NCBI RefSeq assembly: GCF_001936575.1
Contig: NZ_MSMP01000004.1
Coordinates: forward strand, 1-64,000
DNA: 64,000 nt
From: Tenacibaculum agarivorans
GTDB lineage: Bacteria; Bacteroidota; Bacteroidia; Flavobacteriales; Flavobacteriaceae
Direction: 5' to 3'
Positions 1 through 8,377 of this stretch are shown one piece after another. Positions within the stretch are counted from its first letter, which is position 1. Each line of letters starts with the position of its first letter. The notes under the pieces are model-generated. The model had not been told where the DNA came from. It did no database searches and saw nothing but the letters and a program-made list of their open reading frames with translations. Position numbers and translations under genes: made by a program.

Positions 1-65
1 GAAAAATGAAGATTTATTCAAATCCAATAATCCAATAAAAAAACACACAGAGTTTACATTATATA

Positions 66-96
66 TTGTATTAAAAATGCTTTTACAATATCTTTG
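66..96 (+). promoter_or_regulatory. thrS promoter (Bacteroidota type)
   Basis: A TTG at 66-68 lies 20 nt upstream of TATCTTTG at 89-96. This matches the Bacteroidota sigma-A pattern (TTG at -33, TAnnTTTG at -7). Transcription should start a few bases after 96, giving a leader of about 50 nt before the thrS ATG at 151. The cluster thrS-infC-rpmI-rplT probably uses it, because the only clear terminator lies after rplT. Confidence 0.75.
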
Positions 97-150
97 CGCC
101 TCAAGATTTTCAATTGTAGGAAAATCTAACACTATAACATATTATATATA

Positions 151-2103
151 ATGATTAAAATCACATTACCCGATGGAAGCGTTAGAGAGTATGAAAAGAA
201 TTCAACTCCAAACGATGTAGCAAAAAGTATTAGCGAAGGTTTAGCAAGAAATGTAATTTCTGCAAGTTTCAATGGTCAAACAGTAGAAACCACTACTCCA
301 TTAACTACTGATGGTGTTTTAACCTTATTTACTTTTGACAATCCTGAAGGCAAAAAAGCATTTTGGCACTCTTCTGCTCATGTTTTAGCTCAAACCGTCT
401 TAGACTTTTACCCAAATGCAAAACTTACTATAGGACCTGCAATTGAAAATGGTTTTTATTATGATGTAGATTTTGGTGAAGAAACAATATCCGAAAAAGA
501 CTTTGCTTCTATTGAGAAAAGATTTTTAGAAAGAGCTCGTGAAAAAGCTGAATTTAAAATGAGATCAGTTTCTAAAGAAGAAGCTTTGTCATATTATAAA
601 GAGCAAGACAATACTTATAAGGTAGAACTTATAGAAGGTTTAGAGGATGGCGATATTACTTTTTGTGATCATAGCAATTTTACTGATTTATGCCGTGGTG
701 GACATATTCCAAATACTGGAATTATAAAAGCTATTAAAATAATGAATGTTGCTGGGGCCTACTGGAGAGGAGATGAAAAGAACAACCAGCTAACACGTAT
801 ATATGGTATTTCTTTTCCTAAACAAAAAATGCTTACTGAATATTTAGAACTTTTAGAAGAAGCCAAAAAGAGAGATCATAGAAAATTAGGAAGAGAACTT
901 GAGTTATTCACATTCTCTCAAACTGTTGGACAAGGTTTACCGTTATGGCTTCCAAAAGGAGCAGCATTAAGAAGCAGACTTGAAGATTTCCTAAAAGTTG
1001 CTCAAAAAAGGGCTGGCTATGAAATGGTAATGACTCCTCATATTGGACAAAAAGAATTATACGTTACTTCTGGTCACTATGCTAAATATGGAGAAGATAG
1101 TTTCCAACCTATTACTACTCCAAAAGATGACGAGGAATTTTTATTGAAACCTATGAACTGTCCTCATCATTGTGAGATTTATAAATTCAAACCATATTCT
1201 TATAAAGATTTACCAAAACGTTATGCAGAGTTTGGTACTGTATATAGGTATGAGCAAAGTGGTGAACTTCATGGCTTAACAAGAGTAAGAGGATTCACTC
1301 AAGATGACGCTCATATTTTTTGTACTCCTGACCAATTGGACTCTGAATTCAAAAATGTAATTGATCTTGTATTATATGTATTTACATCTTTAGGGTTTGA
1401 TAACTTCACTGCTCAAGTTTCTGTTAGAGATCCGGAAACTCCAGAAAAGTACATTGGAAACGCAGACAATTGGGAAAAAGCCGAACAAGCTATTATAAAT
1501 GCAGCTAAAGACAAAGGTCTAGACTTTATTATCGAGCCAGGTGAAGCAGCTTTTTATGGACCTAAGTTAGACTTTATGGTGAAAGACGCTTTAGGAAGAA
1601 GTTGGCAATTAGGAACAATTCAAGTAGATTATAATTTACCTGAACGATTTGATCTTACCTATAAAGGAAGTGATAATGAACTTCACAGACCTATTATGAT
1701 TCATAGAGCCCCATTTGGTTCTATGGAAAGGTTTATCGCTATTCTATTGGAACATACTGGAGGTAATTTCCCGCTTTGGTTAACCCCTGAACAGGTTATT
1801 ATACTGCCAATCAGTGAGAAATACGAAAAATATACAGAAAAAGTTTTACATTTGTTAGAAAATTCCGAAATTCGCGCCCTCGTTGATAACCGAAATGAAA
1901 AGACAGGTCGTAAGATCAGAGATGCGGAAGTAAACAAGATTCCTTTCATGATTATAGTAGGTGAAAAGGAAGAGCAAGATGGCACGGTATCTGTTAGAAA
2001 GCATGGTGAAGGAGACCTTGGAACTTATACAATAGACGATTTCGTTTCATTGATTAAGAATGAAATTAAAAAAACATTAGTTACCTTTAATAGTAACAAT
2101 TAA
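151..2103 (+). CDS. thrS: threonyl-tRNA synthetase
   Basis: Charges tRNA-Thr with threonine in the cytoplasm. The 650-residue protein has the full bacterial architecture: an N-terminal TGS domain (about 1-60), the second additional/editing domain beginning near HSSAHVLAQ, a class II catalytic core with the zinc-site motif MNCPHHC, motif 2 around [15 protein letters not shown] and motif 3 around [11 protein letters not shown], and a C-terminal anticodon-binding domain. Length is normal for the family (about 640-650). The ATG at 151 follows a well-formed promoter. infC begins 24 nt after the stop, so the two are very likely cotranscribed, as thrS-infC-rpmI-rplT is in many bacteria. Identification is firm. 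Confidence 0.98.
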   Translation: MIKITLPDGSVREYEKNSTPNDVAKSISEGLARNVISASFNGQTVETTTPLTTDGVLTLFTFDNPEGKKAFWHSSAHVLAQTVLDFYPNAKLTIGPAIENGFYYDVDFGEETISEKDFASIEKRFLERAREKAEFKMRSVSKEEALSYYKEQDNTYKVELIEGLEDGDITFCDHSNFTDLCRGGHIPNTGIIKAIKIMNVAGAYWRGDEKNNQLTRIYGISFPKQKMLTEYLELLEEAKKRDHRKLGRELELFTFSQTVGQGLPLWLPKGAALRSRLEDFLKVAQKRAGYEMVMTPHIGQKELYVTSGHYAKYGEDSFQPITTPKDDEEFLLKPMNCPHHCEIYKFKPYSYKDLPKRYAEFGTVYRYEQSGELHGLTRVRGFTQDDAHIFCTPDQLDSEFKNVIDLVLYVFTSLGFDNFTAQVSVRDPETPEKYIGNADNWEKAEQAIINAAKDKGLDFIIEPGEAAFYGPKLDFMVKDALGRSWQLGTIQVDYNLPERFDLTYKGSDNELHRPIMIHRAPFGSMERFIAILLEHTGGNFPLWLTPEQVIILPISEKYEKYTEKVLHLLENSEIRALVDNRNEKTGRKIRDAEVNKIPFMIIVGEKEEQDGTVSVRKHGEGDLGTYTIDDFVSLIKNEIKKTLVTFNSNN

Positions 2104-2127
2104 ATAATAATTTAAAATATATAAGCC

Positions 2128-2691
2128 ATAGCAATTAGAAGAAAAGGTGGGCGTAGAAGACCCGCAAGAATAATTAAAGAAGATCAACATAGAATCAACG
2201 AAAAAATAAAATATGTTGATGAAGTTCGCCTAGTAGGTGATAATGTAGAAGTAGGTGTTTACTCTCTAGCCAAAGCTAAAGAAATCGCTCGTGAATTAGA
2301 GCTTGATTTAGTTGAGATTTCACCGAAGGCAGTTCCCCCTGTTTGTAAAGTAATTGATTATAAAAAATTCCTTTATGAGCAAAAGAAAAGAGAAAAAGCT
2401 TTAAAAGCTAAGGCGACAAAAGTAGTAGTAAAAGAAATTCGTTTTGGCCCTCAAACGGACGATCATGATTATGAGTTTAAAAAGAAGCACGCTATCAAGT
2501 TTTTACAGGATGGTGCTAAACTTAAAGCTTATGTATTCTTTAAAGGTCGTTCTATTGTATTTAAGGAACAAGGACAAATTCTATTACTTAAACTAGCTCA
2601 AGAGTTAGAAGAATATGGAAAGGTTGAACAGATGCCTAAGCTTGAAGGAAAGCGTATGATTATGTTCATTGCTCCAAAGAAAACAAAATAA
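2128..2691 (+). CDS. infC: translation initiation factor IF-3 with a non-ATG start (ATA)
   Basis: IF-3 binds the 30S subunit and checks start-codon/initiator-tRNA pairing. The frame encodes 187 residues beginning [12 protein letters not shown], then the IF-3 N-terminal domain with RINEKI and a linker, then the C-terminal domain ending [14 protein letters not shown]. An in-frame TAA at 2122-2124 closes the frame two codons upstream, and the first in-frame ATG is deep in the C-terminal domain near 2632. Initiation must therefore use a non-canonical codon: ATA at 2128 gives the usual family start MAI, while ATT at 2134 is the alternative. In E. coli infC starts with AUU, which lets IF-3 repress its own translation; the same logic probably applies here. 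Lies between thrS and rpmI. Confidence 0.93.
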   Translation: MAIRRKGGRRRPARIIKEDQHRINEKIKYVDEVRLVGDNVEVGVYSLAKAKEIARELELDLVEISPKAVPPVCKVIDYKKFLYEQKKREKALKAKATKVVVKEIRFGPQTDDHDYEFKKKHAIKFLQDGAKLKAYVFFKGRSIVFKEQGQILLLKLAQELEEYGKVEQMPKLEGKRMIMFIAPKKTK

Positions 2692-2756
2692 AAATGTTAT
2701 TCATATACATTAGATAACATAGAAAAATATAAGCAAGATAAAAACGATAGCAAGAG

Positions 2757-2954
2757 ATGCCTAAAATGAAAACTAAATCTAGTGCCAAGAAACGTTTTAA
2801 GTTAACTGGTTCTGGAAAAATTAAAAGAAAGCACGCTTTTAAAAGTCATATCTTAACAAAGAAGTCTAAAAAGCGTAAGCTTGCATTAACACACTCTACA
2901 TTAGTACACAAATCTGATGAGAGTAACATTAAGCAACAATTATTATTAAAATAA
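2757..2954 (+). CDS. rpmI: 50S ribosomal protein L35
   Basis: Small basic protein of the large ribosomal subunit, 65 residues, the normal length. It begins [20 protein letters not shown] and carries the family's [13 protein letters not shown] segment followed by a lysine-rich stretch. It sits 65 nt after infC and 110 nt before rplT, the classical infC-rpmI-rplT order. Identification is firm. Confidence 0.97.
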   Translation: MPKMKTKSSAKKRFKLTGSGKIKRKHAFKSHILTKKSKKRKLALTHSTLVHKSDESNIKQQLLLK

Positions 2955-2965
2955 TAGTTAGCTAG

Positions 2966-3048
2966 GTAGTAAATTAATTATTAACCATGGAGTTAGGCTC
3001 ACAAAGAATTATAAATTACCTATTCGTAATTAGATAATCGCCTACTAC
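2966..3048 (+). promoter_or_regulatory. possible L20 leader stem upstream of rplT
   Basis: The 110-nt gap between rpmI and rplT is long for this operon and holds an irregular stem. GTAGTA (2966-2971) can pair with TACTAC (3043-3048), and TAATTA (2975-2980) with TAATTA (3027-3032), leaving a 3 nt versus 10 nt asymmetric internal loop. L20 in other bacteria represses its operon by binding stems with asymmetric internal loops. A similar role here is inference, and the pairing could be chance in AT-rich DNA. Confidence 0.3.
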
Positions 3049-3064
3049 AAAAAAACAGAGAATT

Positions 3065-3409
3065 ATGCCAAGATCAGTAAATTCTGTAGCTTCAAGAAAT
3101 AGAAGAAAGAAAATCTTGAAGCAAGCTAAAGGTTACTTTGGACGTAGAAAGAACGTTTACACAGTAGCAAAAAATGCGGTTGAGAAAGGATTACAATATG
3201 CTTACCGCGATCGTAAAAACAAAAAGAGAAACTTCCGTTCTTTATGGATCCAACGTATTAACGCTGGTGCACGTCAGTACGGAATGTCTTATTCACAGTT
3301 TATGGGTAAAGTAAAAGCTAATGATATTGAATTAAACCGTAAGGTTTTAGCAGATTTAGCTATGAATAACCCTGAAGCTTTTAAGGCAATTGTAGATAAA
3401 GTAAAATAA
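3065..3409 (+). CDS. rplT: 50S ribosomal protein L20
   Basis: Primary rRNA-binding assembly protein of the large subunit, 114 residues, the usual length. It begins [20 protein letters not shown] and contains the conserved [31 protein letters not shown] and [13 protein letters not shown] segments. It is the last gene of the thrS-infC-rpmI-rplT run and is followed by a strong intrinsic terminator. L20 often regulates its own operon; a candidate leader structure lies just upstream. Confidence 0.98.
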   Translation: MPRSVNSVASRNRRKKILKQAKGYFGRRKNVYTVAKNAVEKGLQYAYRDRKNKKRNFRSLWIQRINAGARQYGMSYSQFMGKVKANDIELNRKVLADLAMNNPEAFKAIVDKVK

Positions 3410-3431
3410 GTTTAATTACCTTGCTTATACT

Positions 3432-3463
3432 AAAAACCCAAACTTTCCCGTTTGGGTTTTTTT
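3432..3463 (+). terminator. intrinsic terminator after rplT
   Basis: AAAAACCCAAAC (3432-3443) pairs perfectly with GTTTGGGTTTTT (3450-3461) around the loop TTTCCC and ends in a T run. This marks the end of the translation cluster. Confidence 0.9.
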
Positions 3464-3486
3464 AAACTAATTGAAATCTAAAGCCA

Positions 3487-4083
3487 ATGAAAATCATCAA
3501 TTTTTTACTCGTAGTACTGATTTCTTCTACTACATTCAGCCAGAATAAACTAACTAAGAAACAGTTAGACGAATTACCAAATACTATAGAAAATCAATTT
3601 ATTAAAACTTATGGTAAAGCTAGTTCTTGGCAGAAGTACAAAATGATTCCTAGAACTGAATTTCAAGCTTTTCAAAAAAGTGTTTTGGACAGTGTTAACC
3701 TATTAAAAAAAGATATTTCAACAAAGTTATCTACTATTGAAAATCAAGCTAAAGAAATCTCTTCTTTAAATGAAAAAATTAATGGTTTGTCTGGCAATTT
3801 AGATACAGCAATAGCTAAAGAAGATCAAATTAACTTCATTGGTATAGCTTTATCTAAAAAAACTTATAATGTAATTACTTGGTCAGTAATTGCTCTTCTT
3901 CTTGGTAGCCTACTTTTCTTTATTTTTAGATTTAAGAACAGTAATATTCTAACTAGAAAAGCTAAAAATAATTTGGCTGAAATAGAACAAGAGTTTGAAC
4001 TTCATAGGAAGAAATCTTTAGAGAAAGAACAAAAACTAAGGCGTCAATTACAAGACGAAATTAATAAACAAAGGGGAGTTTAA
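3487..4083 (+). CDS. exported coiled-coil membrane protein of unknown function
   Basis: A 198-residue protein with an N-terminal signal-like segment (MKIINFLLVVLISSTTFSQ), a coiled-coil-rich periplasmic part (about 65-115), one transmembrane helix near 130-150 (VITWSVIALLLGSLLFFIF) and a charged C-terminal coiled coil (about 155-198). From memory, similar flavobacterial proteins are sometimes labelled tRNA (guanine-N1)-methyltransferase. Nothing here resembles the TrmD SPOUT fold, so I would not carry that name over. It follows the rplT terminator by 23 nt and needs its own promoter or read-through. Function unknown. Confidence 0.7.
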   Translation: MKIINFLLVVLISSTTFSQNKLTKKQLDELPNTIENQFIKTYGKASSWQKYKMIPRTEFQAFQKSVLDSVNLLKKDISTKLSTIENQAKEISSLNEKINGLSGNLDTAIAKEDQINFIGIALSKKTYNVITWSVIALLLGSLLFFIFRFKNSNILTRKAKNNLAEIEQEFELHRKKSLEKEQKLRRQLQDEINKQRGV

Positions 4084-4103
4084 TAAACTTCCTTTTTTTA
4101 TTC

Positions 4104-4724
4104 TTATAGGATATCATACAGTTCAGCAATTGCTTTTTCATGTTGTAAAGATTCATCAATTTCTTTTTCAAATTTAGACTCTAGTAAATAATTATAAAAT
4201 CCATACTCATAGGTAATATAATTAATTGAAAAGTCTACTTCTTTTTCTATAAATATATAGTTACTCTTTTCGTCTTTTACATATGAATTGAATAAGTCTA
4301 ACTTTTTTAGATTAAAATATTTCTTTGCTATAAGGTTTATAAATACTTCTTTTTCATTTTGATCTCGAAAAATATATCTAAAACAAACTAGCTGCTGCTT
4401 AAAAAAGTGTAGTTCTACAATAAATTTATAACTCCCCAACTTAACCTCCATAAACAGTACATCTATAAATTTTATTTTTTTTACTATTCTAAAGGAACCT
4501 TTTATTCTAGACTTCACTCTATTTAGGTGAGCCCCAAAATCTATGTCATTAAAAAACGTAATTTTTTCACTTGTTTTACATTCCGTTTTTAATGACTCTA
4601 ATGAATTGAATAAGTTCAAGTATGAATCAGTATACTTGTAATTATTAATTATTCTTTCAAAATAAGAAGTATGATACTTTTTAGATTTGAAAAAGTATGA
4701 AAATGTTTTTCGGAATAATAACAT
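4104..4724 (-). CDS. hypothetical protein
   Basis: A 206-residue open frame rich in Lys, Phe, Tyr, Ile and Asn, with no signal peptide, clear membrane helix or motif that I recognise. It starts MLLFRKTFSYFFKSKK and ends AIAELYDIL. It is convergent with the coiled-coil protein at 3487-4083, with only 20 nt between their stops. The 0.5-kb AT-rich gap upstream and the low-complexity composition suggest an accessory or orphan gene. I judge it real because the frame is long for such AT-rich DNA and has no competing frame. Confidence 0.55.
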   Translation of the reverse strand: MLLFRKTFSYFFKSKKYHTSYFERIINNYKYTDSYLNLFNSLESLKTECKTSEKITFFNDIDFGAHLNRVKSRIKGSFRIVKKIKFIDVLFMEVKLGSYKFIVELHFFKQQLVCFRYIFRDQNEKEVFINLIAKKYFNLKKLDLFNSYVKDEKSNYIFIEKEVDFSINYITYEYGFYNYLLESKFEKEIDESLQHEKAIAELYDIL

Positions 4725-5240
4725 AATAGTTTTCTATAGGTATCATCTTTCCCACCGAATTACATTGTGTACTAAATATATTAAAATTCTATGAAAAACT
4801 TAGGGTGAATTTCCTCAAAAAATGTTTATTTTTTGCAATAACTTTAAAAGTTATAAATTTTACTTTATGAAAAGAAGATTTTATTTTTTGTGATAAACTC
4901 CCCCCCTATTCTATTTAGCTGGAATTAAAAAATCCATAATTAGAATTAGATAAGTATAACAACACTTAAATTATCATATTTTCTTCCCAATCAATAATTC
5001 ATTTTATTTCAAAAAAACAATTATTAGTTAGATTATTCAAAACGTTCCTTAAACTAGCCTTCAAAAATAAAGTTTCTTAATATCTATAGTTAATAGATTC
5101 ATCATACACATTCAAGCTTCAAATAAAATAACTATTTATCATACTATTTTTTATTTCATTCAAAAAAAGACAGTCTTTATGTTAATTTCTTGTGCTTTTA
5201 AATATTTTTGCGATTTAATCAACCCTATAAATTAATCTCA
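4725..5240. other. AT-rich intergenic region
   Basis: About 515 bases with no convincing gene. The + strand end carries a promoter-like TATTTTTG (5203-5210) just before the gene starting at 5241. The rest is low-complexity AT-rich sequence; I see no RNA gene or repeat. Confidence 0.6.
5203..5210 (+). promoter_or_regulatory. -7 promoter element TATTTTTG
   Basis: It matches TAnnTTTG and lies 30 nt before the ATG at 5241, giving a short leader. No well-placed TTG is seen at -33, so confidence is moderate. It would serve the small secreted protein and the esterase behind it. Confidence 0.5.
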
Positions 5241-5678
5241 ATGAAAAAAAATTATTTATTTTTCACACTATCCCTATTGAGTATTTTTTCCTTAAGCTCT
5301 CAAACTAAAGAGCAAGAATACTCTAAAAAACAAATTCAATCATATAATAAAGTTTATCAAAAAATTCTAGACAATCCGTTTGACATTACTGCTTCGATGA
5401 GAAAAAACATTAAACAAGTTTCCATTACAGAAGAAAGAATGGGAGAAATTTTACAAGCTCAATTTAATGGCACTAAAATATCCATTACAAAAAAAGAGGC
5501 TCAAGAATTAGAAAAGTTAAAGTCTTTAATGGAGAATGATAAAAACATCCATGAAATTAAGATAAAAAAAATAATGACTGAAAATCATCTTGATTATGAA
5601 AACTATCAAAAAATTAAGAAAAAAATCACTACTAATAAGACTTTAAAAGCTAGAATTAATAAATCTCAAATTAAATAA
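5241..5678 (+). CDS. small secreted protein of unknown function
   Basis: A 145-residue protein with a signal peptide (MKKNYLFFTLSLLSIFSLSSQ) followed by a lysine-rich, probably helical mature part. The ATG at 5241 is preferred over the upstream TTG at 5208 because it gives a clean signal peptide, and the TTG lies inside the putative promoter element. The stop is 10 nt before the esterase gene at 5689, so the two are probably cotranscribed and may act together at the surface. No family recognised. Confidence 0.6.
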   Translation: MKKNYLFFTLSLLSIFSLSSQTKEQEYSKKQIQSYNKVYQKILDNPFDITASMRKNIKQVSITEERMGEILQAQFNGTKISITKKEAQELEKLKSLMENDKNIHEIKIKKIMTENHLDYENYQKIKKKITTNKTLKARINKSQIK

Positions 5679-5688
5679 TCCCCCGAAA

Positions 5689-7926
5689 ATGAAAACAAAA
5701 TTAGTATATAAAATATTGTTTCTTTTATCCATTTCTGTTTATAGTCAAGAATTACCTAATCGCTATATAGATGAAATTACTAATGATATAACTATCACTA
5801 AAAACATAACTTTTAGCACAAATATTCCCACTATAAGAACTATTAACTTATTTGGAAATCAATTAGCCAATGAAAACACTTACGGTGAAGTTAGAACAAA
5901 TCTTAAAATGGACATCTACAGTCCTAATAAAGATTATTTAGATAAAAGACCCGTCATCATATTTGCTTTTGGTGGTGGTTTTGTTAATGGCAGCAGAACA
6001 GAAAGAAGTATGGTTCAATTATGTGAAGCTTTTGCTAGACGAGGGTTTGTTACCGCTTCTATTGATTATAGATTAGGATTACATATTGGTGACTCCGAAT
6101 TGGCAAAAAGAGCTGTTTATAGAGCTTTACAAGATGGAAGATCTGCAGTACGTTTTTTTAGAAAAAATGCTTCTACATATAAAATAGATCCTAATCATAT
6201 TTATCTTTCTGGGCATAGTGCTGGGGCTGTATTGTCCTACCATGTTGCTTATTTAGATAAAGAATCTGAAAGACCTGCATCTACGAGAAATTTTATGGGA
6301 CGAAGAGATTTAGGAAAACTTGATGATATCGGAGACAATAAAAGATATAGTAATGGTACTCTTATAAGTGGAAAAGCGAATGGTGTTATGGGCTTTGCTG
6401 GTGCTATTGGTGAATTAGATTACATTGAAAATTCATCAGAAATTCCTGGGGTATATTTTCATAGTTCAGATGACGGCACCGTTCTTTATAATACTGGCGA
6501 ACCTTTTTCCAATCTAAGTTGGATTCCTGGTATAAATTTACCGGAGATACATGGTAGTAATGTCATGAATAACAGAGGGAGAAATGTAGGTGCAGAAAGA
6601 AAGTTTTATCCATTTACCAATCGTGGACATGGAGTACATACCAATGGAAGAAATATATATCCTGATATTATAGCTAATGGTGCTAAATATTTTCATGATG
6701 TACTCTTAAAACCCTCTAACACAAAACTTGAAGGAGATACTAATATTTGTGTAAGTTGCTCTTCTCAAACTTACTCTCTTACATCTGATGATTCTTATTA
6801 TTATGATTGGAAGATTGAAGGTGGTACTTTTATTGACAAAGACTCTAAAAAAAATACAATTTCGGTAAAATGGAGTTCTACATTCAACGGTGAAAGAAAC
6901 ATATCTGTTACTCCTTATAGTAAACAACTTGCTAGAGGAGCTACTGTAAGTCTTAAGCCTCAACAAAGTTGTAATTGGGAAAAGCTTTCTGGATTAGCCA
7001 TAGATGTTGGAGCTGGTAACGATAATACGTATATAGTTGGCACTAACAACAAGGTATACAAGTGGGAAAATAACAGATGGAATCAAATTCCTGGTATTGA
7101 TGCCAGATTAGTTGATGTAAGTAATGGGATTCCATGGGTAATATCTACTAATAATAGAATTCATAGATATCTAAATAATAGTTGGGAACGTATAAGAGGT
7201 GCTGCTTGGGATATTGGTGCTAACGGGCCTCATGTATACCATATGGGAAGAAGTAATTCTATATACAAATATGCAGGCAATAACAGTTGGGATCATATTC
7301 CTGGAAAAAGAATTAAAAAGGTAGATGCTGCCGCTAATGGAGAAGCTTGGGCTATAGGAATGGATGATCATGTGTATCAATATCAAAATAGTGGTTGGAC
7401 TGGTAAAAAGGGTAACTTCAGAGCTTCGGATATCACTGTAGTTGATGGTACTAATAAAGTATGGGCAGTAGAGCTAGGTACTGGTTACCCTCACTTATAT
7501 AAGGGCAACGGTATTTGGGAAAAATTCCCAGGAATACTTACAAGTATTTCTGGCGTAAATGGACAATTATGGGGTACAAACTCTAGTACTTCTATTTATA
7601 GAAACGATTGCTTTAGTCTACAATCAAGATCTACAGAAACATCCGAAATTGTTACTAATACAGAAAATGATTTCACTAATGAAATTAAACTATACCCTAA
7701 CCCTGTAAGTGATATTTTACATCTAGAATTCATTACACAAGACGATGATGAAGTTACTATAACTCTCCATAACATGTTAGGACAAATAGTATACACATCT
7801 ACTATGGATAATATTGAAAGTAAATCATATCAAATCAATATGGAAAGTTTCCCTAAAAACTTATACATTTTAAATGTAGAACATAAAGGGAAGTTAATCT
7901 TGACAAAGAAAGTTATCAAAAAATAA
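5689..7926 (+). CDS. secreted esterase with tectonin-like propeller and T9SS sorting domain
   Basis: A 745-residue multidomain exoprotein. A signal peptide ending near SVYSQ is followed by an alpha/beta-hydrolase of the carboxylesterase type (about 60-340), with oxyanion-type FGGG (94-97), nucleophile elbow GHSAG (175-179, Ser177) and a candidate catalytic His314 in RGHGVH. An Ig/PKD-like linker comes next. Then come about six tectonin-like repeats (about 425-645), each with a W-x-x-I/L-P/R-G strand and VY/IY-x-W/Y signatures such as WNQIPG and WDHIPG. The last 75 residues form a type A T9SS sorting domain (KLYPNPVSDILHLEF). Tectonin repeats in other proteins bind glycans or glycolipids, so a surface- or glycan-targeted esterase is the likely role. 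Substrate unknown. Confidence 0.85.
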   Translation: MKTKLVYKILFLLSISVYSQELPNRYIDEITNDITITKNITFSTNIPTIRTINLFGNQLANENTYGEVRTNLKMDIYSPNKDYLDKRPVIIFAFGGGFVNGSRTERSMVQLCEAFARRGFVTASIDYRLGLHIGDSELAKRAVYRALQDGRSAVRFFRKNASTYKIDPNHIYLSGHSAGAVLSYHVAYLDKESERPASTRNFMGRRDLGKLDDIGDNKRYSNGTLISGKANGVMGFAGAIGELDYIENSSEIPGVYFHSSDDGTVLYNTGEPFSNLSWIPGINLPEIHGSNVMNNRGRNVGAERKFYPFTNRGHGVHTNGRNIYPDIIANGAKYFHDVLLKPSNTKLEGDTNICVSCSSQTYSLTSDDSYYYDWKIEGGTFIDKDSKKNTISVKWSSTFNGERNISVTPYSKQLARGATVSLKPQQSCNWEKLSGLAIDVGAGNDNTYIVGTNNKVYKWENNRWNQIPGIDARLVDVSNGIPWVISTNNRIHRYLNNSWERIRGAAWDIGANGPHVYHMGRSNSIYKYAGNNSWDHIPGKRIKKVDAAANGEAWAIGMDDHVYQYQNSGWTGKKGNFRASDITVVDGTNKVWAVELGTGYPHLYKGNGIWEKFPGILTSISGVNGQLWGTNSSTSIYRNDCFSLQSRSTETSEIVTNTENDFTNEIKLYPNPVSDILHLEFITQDDDEVTITLHNMLGQIVYTSTMDNIESKSYQINMESFPKNLYILNVEHKGKLILTKKVIKK

Positions 7927-7970
7927 CTTTGATTTTAAAATAGTATTCATTTTAAAAGAGATGTAATATT

Positions 7971-8010
7971 TAAATCTCAGATAACACCTATATTATCTGA
8001 GATTTATTTT
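7971..8010 (+). terminator. intrinsic terminator after the esterase gene
   Basis: TAAATCTCAGATAA (7971-7984) pairs perfectly with TTATCTGAGATTTA (7993-8006) around an 8-nt loop, followed by TTTT. It ends the two-gene unit 5241-7926. Confidence 0.8.
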
Positions 8011-8145
8011 CCAGACTTTGTTACCGTTAACGTATCAATTCTGGCACCAATATTTAACATAAATTCACTCATTATTCATTTAATTATTATACATTAAAAT
8101 TCGATTACGTAAAATAAAACAAATGAATAATAGTTAACATTAAAA

Positions 8146-8188
8146 AAACTGTAATAATCTTGATATTAAGAGATTAAAATTACAGTTT
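8146..8188. repeat. inverted repeat upstream of secDF
   Basis: AAACTGTAAT (8146-8155) and ATTACAGTTT (8179-8188) are perfect complements. Inside them AATCT (8156-8160) pairs with AGATT (8171-8175), giving a long nearly continuous hairpin. It has no T-run of terminator type on either side, so it may be a regulatory or processing structure. Confidence 0.45.
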
Positions 8189-8261
8189 AAATATGTAGCC
8201 ATAATAACTTAAACATATATTAACACCTTCATTTTTGGTCAGTTAAATAATTTAATAAAAG

Positions 8262-8289
8262 AATTTTCATTGCAATAGCATTGAAAATT
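8262..8289. repeat. second inverted repeat upstream of the secDF promoter
   Basis: AATTTTCATTGC (8262-8273) and GCATTGAAAATT (8278-8289) pair with a single T-T mismatch around AATA. It lies about 45 nt upstream of the putative secDF -7 box, where a repressor or activator could bind. Confidence 0.4.
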
Positions 8290-8332
8290 ATGAAAAAACT
8301 AGGTTTTTTTTTCTGTTATACTTTTGATACAC

Positions 8333-8340
8333 TATATTTG
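8333..8340 (+). promoter_or_regulatory. secDF -7 element TATATTTG
   Basis: A perfect TAnnTTTG 37 nt before the secDF ATG at 8378. The -33 TTG is not well placed. Confidence 0.55.
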
Positions 8341-8377
8341 CTCGATTTTAAAATGAAGTCAATTTAAATTATTGAAA

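Larger units (their letters stand above)
7927..8377. other. intergenic region rich in inverted repeats
   Basis: About 450 bases with no gene. It holds a terminator (7971-8010), two further hairpins (8146-8188 and 8262-8289) and the putative secDF -7 element (8333-8340). Each is listed separately. Confidence 0.6.

Noticed and set aside
3487..4083. Annotation as tRNA (guanine-N1)-methyltransferase
   Set aside because: The protein has a signal peptide, coiled coils and one membrane helix, and none of the TrmD SPOUT motifs.
5208..5240. TTG at 5208 as start of the small secreted protein
   Set aside because: It lies in the -7 element and adds residues before a clean signal peptide. ATG at 5241 is better.
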